Of a stretch of 64,000 bases of DNA, positions 32,688 through 42,251 are shown in pieces. A program made the position numbers and the translations under genes. The stretch spans positions 930,001-994,000 of the forward strand of contig CBDAQK010000006.1 of the NCBI GenBank assembly GCA_965199005.1, written 5' to 3'. The notes beneath the pieces are model-generated. The model was not told the origin of the DNA, did not search any database, and saw nothing but the letters and a program-made list of their open reading frames with translations. Origin of the DNA: LMUY01 sp965199005. GTDB lineage: Bacteria > Pseudomonadota > Alphaproteobacteria > Acetobacterales > Acetobacteraceae. Every line of letters starts with the position of its first letter. The stretch's first letter is position 1.

Positions 32688-33488
32688 CTATTCCCCGATA
32701 TTCAACAAGGCGCCGCCCTGCCGCGCATGGCGGAACTGCCCGGCGAACAGCCAGATCGCTGCCACCATCCATAGGACATTCAAAATGGCCGCCCAGGCGA
32801 GGTGGTCCCATCGCACCACGCCGTCCGTGATCGCGGCCCGCATGCCTTCGAACACGTGGGAGGCCGGGAGGATGTAGGCGATGGGCCGGACCGCGACGGG
32901 CAGCACGGAGACCGGGTAGAACACGGCGGAAAACGGCGTCAGCCCGAACAGCACCGACCACGCCAAAGCCTCCGCCCCGGCGCCGTGCCGCAGGATCAGT
33001 GACAGCACGCCGAGCGAAACCCACCAGCCCATGAACATGAGGTTGACGAAGAACAGCACGATGACCGGGCCCATCGCGAACAGGTTGAAGGCGTAGAGCA
33101 GCCAGGCGAGAATAATGGCCGGAAACACGCCGATCACGACGCGCAGCATGGACACCGTGACCATGCCAGCCACCATCTCCCATGGCCGCAGCGGACTGAC
33201 GAAGACATGGGCCAGGTTGCGAGACCACACTTCCTCGAGGAATGACAGGGCCACGCCCATCTGGCTGCGCAACGCCACCTCCCACAGCAGCACGCCACCC
33301 AGCAACGTGCCGGCGGCGATGGCGACAGGTTGGTTGGCGCGCCCGGCAATAAAGGAGGCGGTGAAGCCCCATATCAGCATCTGCAGCGCCGGCCAGTAGG
33401 CGAGTTCGAGCAGTCGTGGCCAAGACCGGCGGTAAAGCGCCAAATGCCGGTAGACCAGGCCCCATATCCGGCGGCTGGACCCGCTCAT
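32688..33488 (-). CDS. ABC-2 type transporter permease
   Basis: This 266-aa inner-membrane protein has six hydrophobic segments in the ABC-2 arrangement of NodJ/DrrB-like exporters: LLELAYWPALQMLIWGFTAS, GTLLGGVLLWEVALRSQMGV, VSMLRVVIGVFPAIILAWLL, GPVIVLFFVNLMFMGWWVSL, LFGLTPFSAVFYPVSVLPVA and AILNVLWMVAAIWLF. The cytoplasmic segment EEVWSRNLAHVFVSPLRPWE is the coupling region typical of the family. ATG 33488 overlaps the ATPase stop by four nt. It should form a half-transporter pair with the next gene upstream. Substrate is unknown. Confidence 0.9.
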   Translation of the reverse strand: MSGSSRRIWGLVYRHLALYRRSWPRLLELAYWPALQMLIWGFTASFIAGRANQPVAIAAGTLLGGVLLWEVALRSQMGVALSFLEEVWSRNLAHVFVSPLRPWEMVAGMVTVSMLRVVIGVFPAIILAWLLYAFNLFAMGPVIVLFFVNLMFMGWWVSLGVLSLILRHGAGAEALAWSVLFGLTPFSAVFYPVSVLPVAVRPIAYILPASHVFEGMRAAITDGVVRWDHLAWAAILNVLWMVAAIWLFAGQFRHARQGGALLNIGE

Positions 33489-34219
33489 GCGGCGTGTCGC
33501 CGGTCGCGCGCGATGTCCAGGAACACGGCCTCCAAATCGTCGCGTCCGTAGCGGATCAGCAGTTCGTGCGGAGTGCCGCGGTCAACCACTCGGCCCTGTT
33601 TCAGCACCAGCACGTCCGAGCACAGCCGCTCCACCTCGGCCATGTTGTGGCTGGCCAGCAGGATGGAGCATCCGCTCGCCGCGCGGTATCGCTCCAGCCA
33701 GGTCCGGACCCAATCGCCGGTATCGGGGTCCAGGCTGGCCGTCGGTTCGTCCAGCAGCAGGACGTCGGGGCGGTTGATCAGCGACTTTGCCAGGGCCACC
33801 CGCGTTTTTTGCCCCGCAGAGAGTTGCCCGGCCAGACGATGCAGGTATGGTGTGAGTTCAAGCTCCTCCGCCAGTTCAGTGATCCGCCGCTCGAGCTTCC
33901 TCACGCCGTAGAGATGGCCGTAGACGCGTAAATTTTCCGCTACGGAGAGGCGTGCCGGTAGAGACACGTAGGGCGATGAAAAGTTCATCCGGGCCAGGGC
34001 GGAGAAGCGATCGCGCGCCATGTTGCGGCCAAGCACGGTGATGCTCCCGCTGGTGGGGATCAGCAAACCAAGCAGCATCGCGATGGTCGTGCTCTTGCCC
34101 GCGCCATTGCCGCCCAACAGCCCCAGCGTCTGCCCGCGCCCGACCTGAAAGGACAAGTCGCCCACCGCCGTGACGTCGCCGTAGCGCTTCGTCAGCCCAT
34201 CAACCCGGATTGCGTCCAT
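33485..34219 (-). CDS. ABC transporter ATP-binding protein (exporter type)
   Basis: This 244-aa nucleotide-binding subunit has Walker A GGNGAGKST, signature LSAGQKTRVALAKSL, Walker B DVLLLDEPTASLDPD and the switch His in ILLASHNMAEVERL. It belongs to the CcmA/NodI/DrrA type and pairs with the permease at 32688. The N-terminus IRVDGLTKRYGDVTAVGDLS is normal. ATG 34219 lies 11 nt after the stop of the second EAL-like gene, so the transporter sits in the middle of a compact run with EAL-like genes before it and a histidine phosphatase after it. Confidence 0.93.
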   Translation of the reverse strand: MDAIRVDGLTKRYGDVTAVGDLSFQVGRGQTLGLLGGNGAGKSTTIAMLLGLLIPTSGSITVLGRNMARDRFSALARMNFSSPYVSLPARLSVAENLRVYGHLYGVRKLERRITELAEELELTPYLHRLAGQLSAGQKTRVALAKSLINRPDVLLLDEPTASLDPDTGDWVRTWLERYRAASGCSILLASHNMAEVERLCSDVLVLKQGRVVDRGTPHELLIRYGRDDLEAVFLDIARDRRHAA

Positions 34220-34230
34220 GGCGGCAGGGA

Positions 34231-35361
34231 TTAGGCCGCGGCAGCCCGTTCGCCAAGGGCTGCGCGGTCAATTGCCGCACCGGTGAACAGTTGTACGCCT
34301 GCCGCCATGCCCCAGCGCAGGCCCGCTTGGTCGTCACCGCAATCCAGCACCAGGGCGCCAGGCGGGCAGGTGTCCAGCATTGGGCCGGCAGTGCCTGGCA
34401 GGGTGGGGGACCAGGGGACGACCAGATAATCCATGTCCAGCGCCGTCGCAGAGAGCACGGCGAGAAGGTCGGGCGTGGCGTCCCGCAGCATCAGCCGGTA
34501 GTCGCGGGCGCGGGCGAAACCGCGGGCGAAGGCGAAGGCAGCGGCATCCGCGACCACGTCGGAGGGGTGCAAGGCCAGCACCACTTGCCCGCGCAGCGCA
34601 AGGGGCAAGGCTGCGTCCAGCTTCAGGAATTCCGGACCCAATAGGCTCACCACGTTGAGATCCAGGGCAAACGGCCGCGCCTTGCCAAGCTCTCCCGGGC
34701 TGGCCAGCAGCGCCAGCATGCGGCGGTCGAGCGTTCGGGTCAGCCGGCGGTAGAGCCAATGATCCCCGGCCAAATTGCGCCCGGGCACGAGTTCGGCGCC
34801 GAGTTCGGCAAGCGAGATCGTGCGCTTTTCCCAGGCGACGGTGGCCGGGGTGGTGCCGAGGTTCCAGACTGCGTGCCGCCGGGCGAAGCGCGCGACGTCG
34901 GCCTGGGCCAGGGTCGACTCCAGCATCAGCAGGCTGGAAGGGTCGAGTGGCGGGTCTGGCGTGGGTGCTGGCGAGTGGTCGGGCGCGCGGTCCTCCAGTG
35001 CCTCCAGCAGCAAGTCGCCGCTTTCCGGAAGGTCGTAGAGGAAGATCAACTCCTGCAGCGACGGGGCAGGGACGGTGGCGTCCGCCAGCAGATGATCCAG
35101 CGCGTCCACCACATCCAACAGCGCTGCCTCTGCATCGCCGCGCCACGTGACCGCCAGGCGCGGACCCGGCAGGTGGAACAACTCAGCGCGGGGGGAGCGC
35201 AGCAGCGGCGTCAGCGCCGCCTCGGCCAGGCGGCGATGGTGCGGACGGGACAAGGCCGCGGGGAGGCGGTCGATGCGCAGCAGCATGGCTTGGCGCGCCA
35301 CGCCGGCCGCCGCGCAATCCGCCACCAGGGCGGCGAGCCGGTCGGGTGGGGAAGGCTTCAC
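34231..35361 (-). CDS. Degenerate EAL-like protein 2 (376 aa)
   Basis: The protein starts at GTG 35361, overlapping the preceding stop (GTGA). Residues 25-43 (AMLLRIDRLPAALSRPHHR) match the upstream neighbour in sequence and spacing, including the RPHHRR motif at 39-44. The C-terminal half resembles a broken EAL phosphodiesterase fold: RPFALDLNVVSLLGPEFLKL, then VVLALHPSDVVADAAAFAFA, and MDYLVVPWSPTLPG. No EAL triad, DDFGTG or other metal-binding acid is seen, so cyclic-di-GMP hydrolysis is unlikely; binding or a scaffold role is possible. No signal peptide or membrane segment is seen. Function is not assigned. Confidence 0.62.
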   Translation of the reverse strand: MKPSPPDRLAALVADCAAAGVARQAMLLRIDRLPAALSRPHHRRLAEAALTPLLRSPRAELFHLPGPRLAVTWRGDAEAALLDVVDALDHLLADATVPAPSLQELIFLYDLPESGDLLLEALEDRAPDHSPAPTPDPPLDPSSLLMLESTLAQADVARFARRHAVWNLGTTPATVAWEKRTISLAELGAELVPGRNLAGDHWLYRRLTRTLDRRMLALLASPGELGKARPFALDLNVVSLLGPEFLKLDAALPLALRGQVVLALHPSDVVADAAAFAFARGFARARDYRLMLRDATPDLLAVLSATALDMDYLVVPWSPTLPGTAGPMLDTCPPGALVLDCGDDQAGLRWGMAAGVQLFTGAAIDRAALGERAAAA

Positions 35362-36698
35362 GCCGGAATGACGACCGCCGCCCGGGCTTCGATGCCATCC
35401 AGCAGGGCGGTATTGTTGCAGCCCGCCCGTCCGGGGGCGCCGGTCGCAGCCGCCCGGTCGATGCACTGGCGGAGCGTGCAGGTGCTGGCAAAGCCACAGG
35501 TGTTGAGCCGCTCCGCCGCGAGCATGGCGTCCACGTGGCGGCCCTGAAAGCGCCGGATGCCATATTGGCGGCCCCAGGCGAGCGCAGCCTCGGTCTCCGC
35601 CCGGTGCAGGACGATGCGCTCGGCACCGAATGCGTTGATGGAGTCGGCCAGCAGACGCCGCTCCCGCGCAGGCAGCGTGGCCATGCGGGGCGACCAGTCG
35701 AGCTTGAGCAAAGTGGGCTGCCATTGGGCTGGGCGGGCCAGCGAGAGGGCGGAATGGTCCAGCCCATCCAGCACCAGGCTGCATTCCGCCCGCTTCAACC
35801 GCTCGCAGGCGGCGGCGAAGCGCGACAGATCGGCAACGGCCTCCATGAACTGGATTTCGACCCGCAGGCAGGTGCCGGCCCCGCGAGTTGCGGCGAAGCG
35901 GTCGAACCCGTCCGAGAGGATGCTGGAAATGGTCAGGTTGAGGTGGAGCGGTGAGCCTACGGTCAGGTCTGACGCCGCGGCTGCCTGCAGCACCCGCTCG
36001 TCCAGGCGCCCGGCGAAATGGCGGAACAGGTAAGGGTCGCCGACAACTGGCAAAGGCGCCCCGTTGCGGGCTTCGAGCGCGGCCAGGGAGACCGACAGCT
36101 CGTGATAAAGCGGCTCGATCCCACGGCTGGTGATGCGGATCGCGGTCTGGCGGCGCACCAACTCGTGCACCGGCGCCGCCGCGAGCACGGCCTCCGCCGC
36201 AGCGATGGCGCCGAGCGGGACCGGCGCTTCCTGCGGCATGGCGACGTGCGGGACGACGCTGGCGAGGTGAGCCCGGGCTGCGTCCTCATCGGCCGGAAGC
36301 GACCACATGGTGAGCAGCCGGTCGATGCCGGGTGCCTCGGGGCGAAACAGATGGGACAGCGTGGGGACCAGTTCCGCACTGGTCGCCGGGTCGGACACGA
36401 GGACGAAATCGCCATTGCTGCAGGTGAAGGCCTGGCCGCCATGCGCGTGGATCGCACCATCGAGGAGAGCGCTGGCGATGCGGCGGTGGTGTGGGCGCGG
36501 GCCCGGCGCGTGGAGGCGGGAGAGGTGAAGCAGCAACACCGCCACCGGGCGCTTGGTCCGCGCCGCCCAGTCGAGCCCAAGGTCGAGCGCCTTTTGGACG
36601 GGGTTGGCAGCCTCACCGCCACTGGCCAGGATCACCCGGTTGCCGGTTCCCTGGAACCGGTGCTCCATGACGCTACGCCCATCTGCCACAATACGCAT
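35358..36698 (-). CDS. Degenerate GGDEF/EAL-like protein 1 (446 aa)
   Basis: The N-terminal part (about 45-110) reads VAVLLLHLSRLHAPGPRPHH with RPHHRR at 68-73, then HGGQAFTCSNGDFVLVSD, faintly like a GGDEF domain core. The C-terminal part (about 235-425) follows the EAL order: LHLNLTISSILS, LRVEIQFMEAV, LVLDGLDHSALS, LLKLDWSPRM, ERIVLHRAETEAALAWGRQY and RRFQGRHVDAM (EAL: NLS, EltE, DDFG, KID, EGVET, QG). The catalytic acids are replaced, so an active phosphodiesterase is unlikely. The end is Cys-rich (CGFASTCTLRQC). Start ATG 36698. It heads the six-gene minus-strand run and lies 41 nt from the divergent phosphatase gene. Confidence 0.65.
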   Translation of the reverse strand: MRIVADGRSVMEHRFQGTGNRVILASGGEAANPVQKALDLGLDWAARTKRPVAVLLLHLSRLHAPGPRPHHRRIASALLDGAIHAHGGQAFTCSNGDFVLVSDPATSAELVPTLSHLFRPEAPGIDRLLTMWSLPADEDAARAHLASVVPHVAMPQEAPVPLGAIAAAEAVLAAAPVHELVRRQTAIRITSRGIEPLYHELSVSLAALEARNGAPLPVVGDPYLFRHFAGRLDERVLQAAAASDLTVGSPLHLNLTISSILSDGFDRFAATRGAGTCLRVEIQFMEAVADLSRFAAACERLKRAECSLVLDGLDHSALSLARPAQWQPTLLKLDWSPRMATLPARERRLLADSINAFGAERIVLHRAETEAALAWGRQYGIRRFQGRHVDAMLAAERLNTCGFASTCTLRQCIDRAAATGAPGRAGCNNTALLDGIEARAAVVIPA

Positions 36699-36739
36699 TG
36701 CCTGTCGCCGCCTTACGCCTCAGGCGATACAGTGCAGGC

Positions 36740-37477
36740 ATGATGGTTTCGCCTTCCTTAAATCAAGCGGCGCCCGGGTGGCTTTCCCCCGGCGTCCGCG
36801 TCTATGCGATTGGGGATGTTCACGGGTGCGCCGGACGGCTGGCGACCTTGCACGGAATGGTCGCGGCCGATCTGCGATCCGACCCGGCGCCGCAGCCGCT
36901 CCTCTTGCATCTGGGCGACTACGTGGATCGCGGAGAGGATTCGGCAGGCGTGGTGCGCCGGTTGGCGCAGGGACCGGTGCTGCCGGGTGTCCCGATGGTC
37001 TCTCTGCGGGGCAACCATGAGCAGATGATGCTGGAGGCGTTGGAGGGGGATCCGGAGGGCATGGTGCACTGGTTGCACAACGGGGGCGACGCGACGCTGC
37101 GCAGTTGGGGACTCCGGACGCGTGGAAAGCCGGCCGACTGGCGGTCGGCGATGGCAGCAGAGTTGCCGTTTTTGAATAGTTTAGCGCTGTTTCATCAAGT
37201 CGATGGCTACATCTTCGTGCACGCCGGGTTGCGGCCCGGCGTGCGGCTGGTGGCGCAATCGAGCGAGGACATGCTGTGGATCCGGGAGGATTTCCTGGAC
37301 TGGCCCGGCCCTATTCTGCCCGAGGCCCCGCGAATGGCGGTGGTTCATGGCCATACCCCGCGGCGGCATCCGGATATTGTGGGGCTCCGGATGGGCCTCG
37401 ATACCGGGGCTGTCATGGGCGGCGCATTGACCTGCGCGGTATTGGAGGGCCGCACCGTCCGCTATTTGGCTGCGTGA
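36740..37477 (+). CDS. PPP-type serine/threonine protein phosphatase (metallophosphoesterase)
   Basis: This 245-aa calcineurin-like phosphoesterase has the complete PPP motif set of bacterial PrpA/lambda-type protein phosphatases: YAIGDVHGCAGRLATL, HLGDYVDRGEDSAGVVRRL, MVSLRGNHEQMMLEAL, YIFVHAGLRPGVRLVAQ and VVHGHTPRRHPDI. It hydrolyses phosphoserine/threonine (or diadenosine polyphosphate) with a bimetal centre. ATG 36740 (or 36743) is chosen; the open frame upstream runs over the divergent gene's start. It is head-to-head with the EAL-like operon across 41 nt, so regulation may be shared. It ends eight nt before the convergent dapB stop. Confidence 0.9.
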   Translation: MMVSPSLNQAAPGWLSPGVRVYAIGDVHGCAGRLATLHGMVAADLRSDPAPQPLLLHLGDYVDRGEDSAGVVRRLAQGPVLPGVPMVSLRGNHEQMMLEALEGDPEGMVHWLHNGGDATLRSWGLRTRGKPADWRSAMAAELPFLNSLALFHQVDGYIFVHAGLRPGVRLVAQSSEDMLWIREDFLDWPGPILPEAPRMAVVHGHTPRRHPDIVGLRMGLDTGAVMGGALTCAVLEGRTVRYLAA

Positions 37478-37485
37478 CGCGTGGA

Positions 37486-38223
37486 TCAGAGTCCAAGCAC
37501 GTCGCGCATGTCATAGAGCCCGGGCGCGCGTCCAGTGACCCAGCGTGCCGCCTGTACCGCGCCGGCGGCGAAAGCGCGGCGGTCGAAGGCACGGTGGGTG
37601 AGGGCGATATGCTCATCCCCGGCGGCAAATAACAGCGTATGCTCGCCAACCACCTGGCCGCCGCGTAAAGAGGCAAAACCGATCGCGCCAGTTTTGCGGG
37701 GGCCGGTATGTCCGTCGCGGCCGCTTTGCATGACATCGGCCAGATCGACCCCGCGGCCGCGCGCAACGGCACGGCCCAGGCCTACGGCGGTCCCGGAAGG
37801 CGCATCCACCTTCTGCCGGTGGTGCATTTCGACGATCTCGGTATCATACCGTTCGGCGGCGAGAGCAGCGCCCATGCGCTCGGCGAGCGCGAGGACGAGG
37901 TTGGCACCCGGCGCGAAATTAGCCGCGTAGACGATTGGAATAACTTCAGAGGCAGCCTGGACAGCCGCTTCATCCTCGGTATTGAGGCCGGAGGTGCCGA
38001 GTACCCACCCCCGCTTGGCCTCGGCGAGCACCGCAGCGTGGCTGCGAGCCGCACTGGCATTGGTGAAGTCGATCACCACGTCGGCGCCACCGGCGATCTC
38101 GGCCAAGGACTGCCCGTGGCGCGACGACCCACCCACGAACGGCAAGCCGGCCTTGGCGACCTCCTCCTGCAACAGCACACCCATCCGGCCCGTCAGCCCG
38201 GCAATCGCGACCTTTGGAGCCAC
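37486..38223 (-). CDS. dapB: 4-hydroxy-tetrahydrodipicolinate reductase DapB
   Basis: DapB (245 aa) reduces HTPA to tetrahydrodipicolinate in lysine/diaminopimelate synthesis. It has the dinucleotide motif VAIAGLTGRMGVLLQE, DVVIDFTNASAARSHAAVL, and the catalytic EIVEMHHRQKVDAPSGTAVG with His-His and Lys. GFASLRGGQVVGEHTLLFAA and ITHRAFDR-like LTHRAFDRRAFAAGA are also seen. Start is GTG 38223, five nt after the dnaJ stop, so it is the last gene of the heat-shock operon, an arrangement known from acetic acid bacteria. Motifs are complete. Confidence 0.95.
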   Translation of the reverse strand: MAPKVAIAGLTGRMGVLLQEEVAKAGLPFVGGSSRHGQSLAEIAGGADVVIDFTNASAARSHAAVLAEAKRGWVLGTSGLNTEDEAAVQAASEVIPIVYAANFAPGANLVLALAERMGAALAAERYDTEIVEMHHRQKVDAPSGTAVGLGRAVARGRGVDLADVMQSGRDGHTGPRKTGAIGFASLRGGQVVGEHTLLFAAGDEHIALTHRAFDRRAFAAGAVQAARWVTGRAPGLYDMRDVLGL

Positions 38224-38228
38224 GGGCG

Positions 38229-39371
38229 TCAGGTCTTGCCCTCGAAGAAGGCGGCAACTTTGGCGAAGAAGCCTTCCGTCTCCGGACTGCCGTTCTTGTT
38301 GTGGCGGACCGCCTCGGCCTCGAACTCCTCCAGCAGTTCACGTTGGCGCTTGGTCAACTGCAGCGGCGTTTCAACCGCGACCTGGACATACATGTCACCG
38401 CGGGCGCTGCTGCGAAGCACTGAGAAGCCCTTGCCGCGCAGCCGGAACTGGTCGCCGGTTTGGGTGCCGGCGGTGATCTTCACCTTCGCCCGGGTTCCGT
38501 CGATCACCGGCACTTCCACATCGCCCCCGAGTGCCGCTTGCGTCATCCGCAACGGGACCCGGCAGTAGATATTGGCGCCATCGCGTTGGAATATGTCGTG
38601 AGGACGAATGGCGACATGCACGTAGAGATCGCCCGCCGGGGCGCCTGCTGCTCCCGCCTCACCCTCGCCCTGCAGGCGGATGCGGACGCCGTCCTCGATC
38701 CCTGCGGGAATGGCAACCGAGAGTGTCCGCTCGCGCGGCACCGTGCCTGCACCATTGCACACGCGGCAAGGGTTGCGCACGACGCGGCCCATGCCGCCGC
38801 AGGTGGGGCAACTGCGCTCGACCAGGAAGAAGCCCTGCTGCGCCCGGACCTTGCCGGAGCCCCCGCAGGTGGAACAATTGTCGCGCTCGGCCTGTTTGTT
38901 GGTGGATCCGGTGCCGGCGCAGGCGTCGCAGGCGACGCGGGTCGGCACGCGAAGGTCGACCTTGGTTCCGGCGAACGCGTCGGCCAACCCGACCTCGACC
39001 TGGGCACGGAGGTCGGATCCAGCCCGGGTCCGCCCACCAGCGGCGCCGCGGCGGCCGCCCATGAATTCGCCGAACATCTGGTCGAAAATGTCGCCAAGGC
39101 CGCCTTCCTGGAAGCCGAACCCACCGGGGGCACCTTGGCCGCCATTCTCGAAAGCGGCATGGCCGAACCGGTCATAGGCGGCGCGCTTCTGGTCGTCCCG
39201 CAATACGTCGTAGGCCTCGTTCACCTCTTTGAACTTGGCCTCGGCCGCCTTGTCGCCCGGGTTGCGGTCGGGGTGATACTTCATCGCCTGCTTGCGGTAG
39301 GCGCGCTTCAGGTCGTCAGCCGACGCATCCTTCTGAGCTTCCAACAAGGAATAATAGTCTTGCTTGGCCAA
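38229..39371 (-). CDS. dnaJ: Chaperone DnaJ
   Basis: DnaJ (380 aa, type I) stimulates DnaK ATPase and binds unfolded proteins. The J domain has DYYSLLEAQKDASADDLKRA and AMKYHPDRNPGDKAAEA with HPD. The Gly/Phe region has GFGFQEGGLGDIFDQMFGEF. Four zinc repeats are present: CDACAGTG, CSTCGGSG, CPTCGGMG and CRVCNGAG. The C-terminal domain has VSIRPHDIF-like VAIRPHDIFQRDGANIYCRV. The start codon is TTG 39371 (TTG GCC AAG), a weak start that may keep DnaJ below DnaK. It lies 140 nt after dnaK with a strong hairpin between. Confidence 0.96.
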   Translation of the reverse strand: MAKQDYYSLLEAQKDASADDLKRAYRKQAMKYHPDRNPGDKAAEAKFKEVNEAYDVLRDDQKRAAYDRFGHAAFENGGQGAPGGFGFQEGGLGDIFDQMFGEFMGGRRGAAGGRTRAGSDLRAQVEVGLADAFAGTKVDLRVPTRVACDACAGTGSTNKQAERDNCSTCGGSGKVRAQQGFFLVERSCPTCGGMGRVVRNPCRVCNGAGTVPRERTLSVAIPAGIEDGVRIRLQGEGEAGAAGAPAGDLYVHVAIRPHDIFQRDGANIYCRVPLRMTQAALGGDVEVPVIDGTRAKVKITAGTQTGDQFRLRGKGFSVLRSSARGDMYVQVAVETPLQLTKRQRELLEEFEAEAVRHNKNGSPETEGFFAKVAAFFEGKT

Positions 39372-39477
39372 TTCAGCCCCCAGGAGGGAGGGCGATGGGC
39401 TCTGCCCCTCGACCCCGCCGGAGCCGAATGGCCCCGAACCCCAATATCAGATTCGTTTCAAATCATGTGAAATTTTG

Positions 39478-39505
39478 CCAGGGGCGGAGCGGGCTCCGCC
39501 CCTGG
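39478..39505 (-). terminator. Strong 12-bp hairpin between dnaK and dnaJ
   Basis: Perfect arms 39478-39489 and 39494-39505 (CCAGGGGCGGAG and its complement) with a four-base loop lie seven nt after the dnaK stop. On the coding strand the tail is CAAAATTTCAC, without a clean T run, so it may act as partial terminator, attenuator or 3'-end stabiliser that keeps dnaK mRNA above dnaJ. Confidence 0.55.
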
Positions 39506-39511
39506 TTTGGA

Positions 39512-41419
<1,908 letters not shown>

Positions 41420-41494
41420 TCATGACTCCATTTTCAGCGATCCAGGGCGGCCCGAAGCACCGCGAGGGACCCTTGGGGTGTTATCGCAGCGCGG

Positions 41495-41523
41495 GATGTA
41501 TTGAGCCGTGTAACCATAGGCAA
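41495..41523 (-). promoter_or_regulatory. Candidate dnaK promoter
   Basis: On the minus strand TTGCCT (41523-41518) and TACATC (41500-41495) are 17 nt apart, about 75 nt upstream of the dnaK ATG. The -35 part can also be read as CTTGCC, the CTTG start of RpoH-type promoters, but the -10 is a poor match to the heat-shock consensus. No CIRCE inverted repeat is present in the gap. Confidence 0.28.
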
Positions 41524-41609
41524 GTGGGGAGATCGGTTTTTCACGACTTCTGTTGCATCTCATCTGCCCCCCAGCCCCTGGAAACCCAGGGTGAGGACGG
41601 CATAGCTCG

Positions 41610-41634
41610 CCCCGGCCTCCAGACGGAGGCGGGG
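41610..41634 (-). terminator. Hairpin just after grpE
   Basis: CCCCG-GCCTCC and GGAGGC-GGGG around the loop AGAC form a GC-rich stem with one bulge, starting seven nt after the grpE stop. There is no T tract, so it is a possible weak terminator or RNA-stability element separating hrcA-grpE from dnaK. Confidence 0.4.
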
Positions 41635-41641
41635 CCTGGCC

Positions 41642-42208
41642 TCAGCCTTCCTCGGGCGCCTTCGACACCACGACCATCGCCGGGCGCAGCAGCCGGCCAT
41701 TCAACGTCCAGCCAGCGGTCCAGGACTGGATGACCGTGCCGGGCGGGTGTTCGGCGGAGGGCTGTTCCGCCATGGCCTGGTGCAGGTTGGCATCGAACGG
41801 CTTGTACAGGGCATCGATGCGGGTGATGCCGTTGCGCTCCATCAAGGATAGGAACGACCGCTCCACCCCTTCGAAGCCATCCCGCAGCTTGCCGACGATC
41901 TCGGGCTCGCCCGGTTGGGCAGGGGGGAGGGTGTCAAGCCCGCGGCGGAGGTTGTCCGCGACCTCCACCACATCGCGGGCGAATTTCTGGACCGCAAACT
42001 GCCTTGCATCGTCGGCGTCGCGCTTGGCGCGGGTGCGCACATTGGCCATCTCCGCTTCCGAGCGCAGCCACTTGTCGCGGAACTCCTGCGACTCGGCCTC
42101 CAACTCGGCAATTCGGGCGGTTGCTGCGGCCATCAGATCGTCCGGTGTGTCCGCTGGGGGGGCAATGGGGTCCGCCGGCTCGGGCGGGTTCATGTCGGTT
42201 GTGCTCAT
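41642..42208 (-). CDS. grpE: Nucleotide exchange factor GrpE
   Basis: GrpE (188 aa) releases ADP from DnaK. An acidic/proline-rich N-terminus is followed by the long coiled-coil helix (ARIAELEAESQEFRDKWLRS, then EMANVRTRAKRDADDARQFA), NLRRGLDTLP, and the C-terminal beta domain FDANLHQAMAEQPSAEHPPG, then VIQSWTAGWTLNGRLLRPAM. ATG 42208 is chosen (MSTTDMNPPEPADP); the open frame upstream runs into hrcA's end without GrpE likeness. It follows hrcA by 43 nt on the same strand. Confidence 0.95.
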   Translation of the reverse strand: MSTTDMNPPEPADPIAPPADTPDDLMAAATARIAELEAESQEFRDKWLRSEAEMANVRTRAKRDADDARQFAVQKFARDVVEVADNLRRGLDTLPPAQPGEPEIVGKLRDGFEGVERSFLSLMERNGITRIDALYKPFDANLHQAMAEQPSAEHPPGTVIQSWTAGWTLNGRLLRPAMVVVSKAPEEG

Positions 42209-42251
42209 GGGCGGAGAATTAGGACGGCGGAAGAAAGGGGACAAGGCGTTC

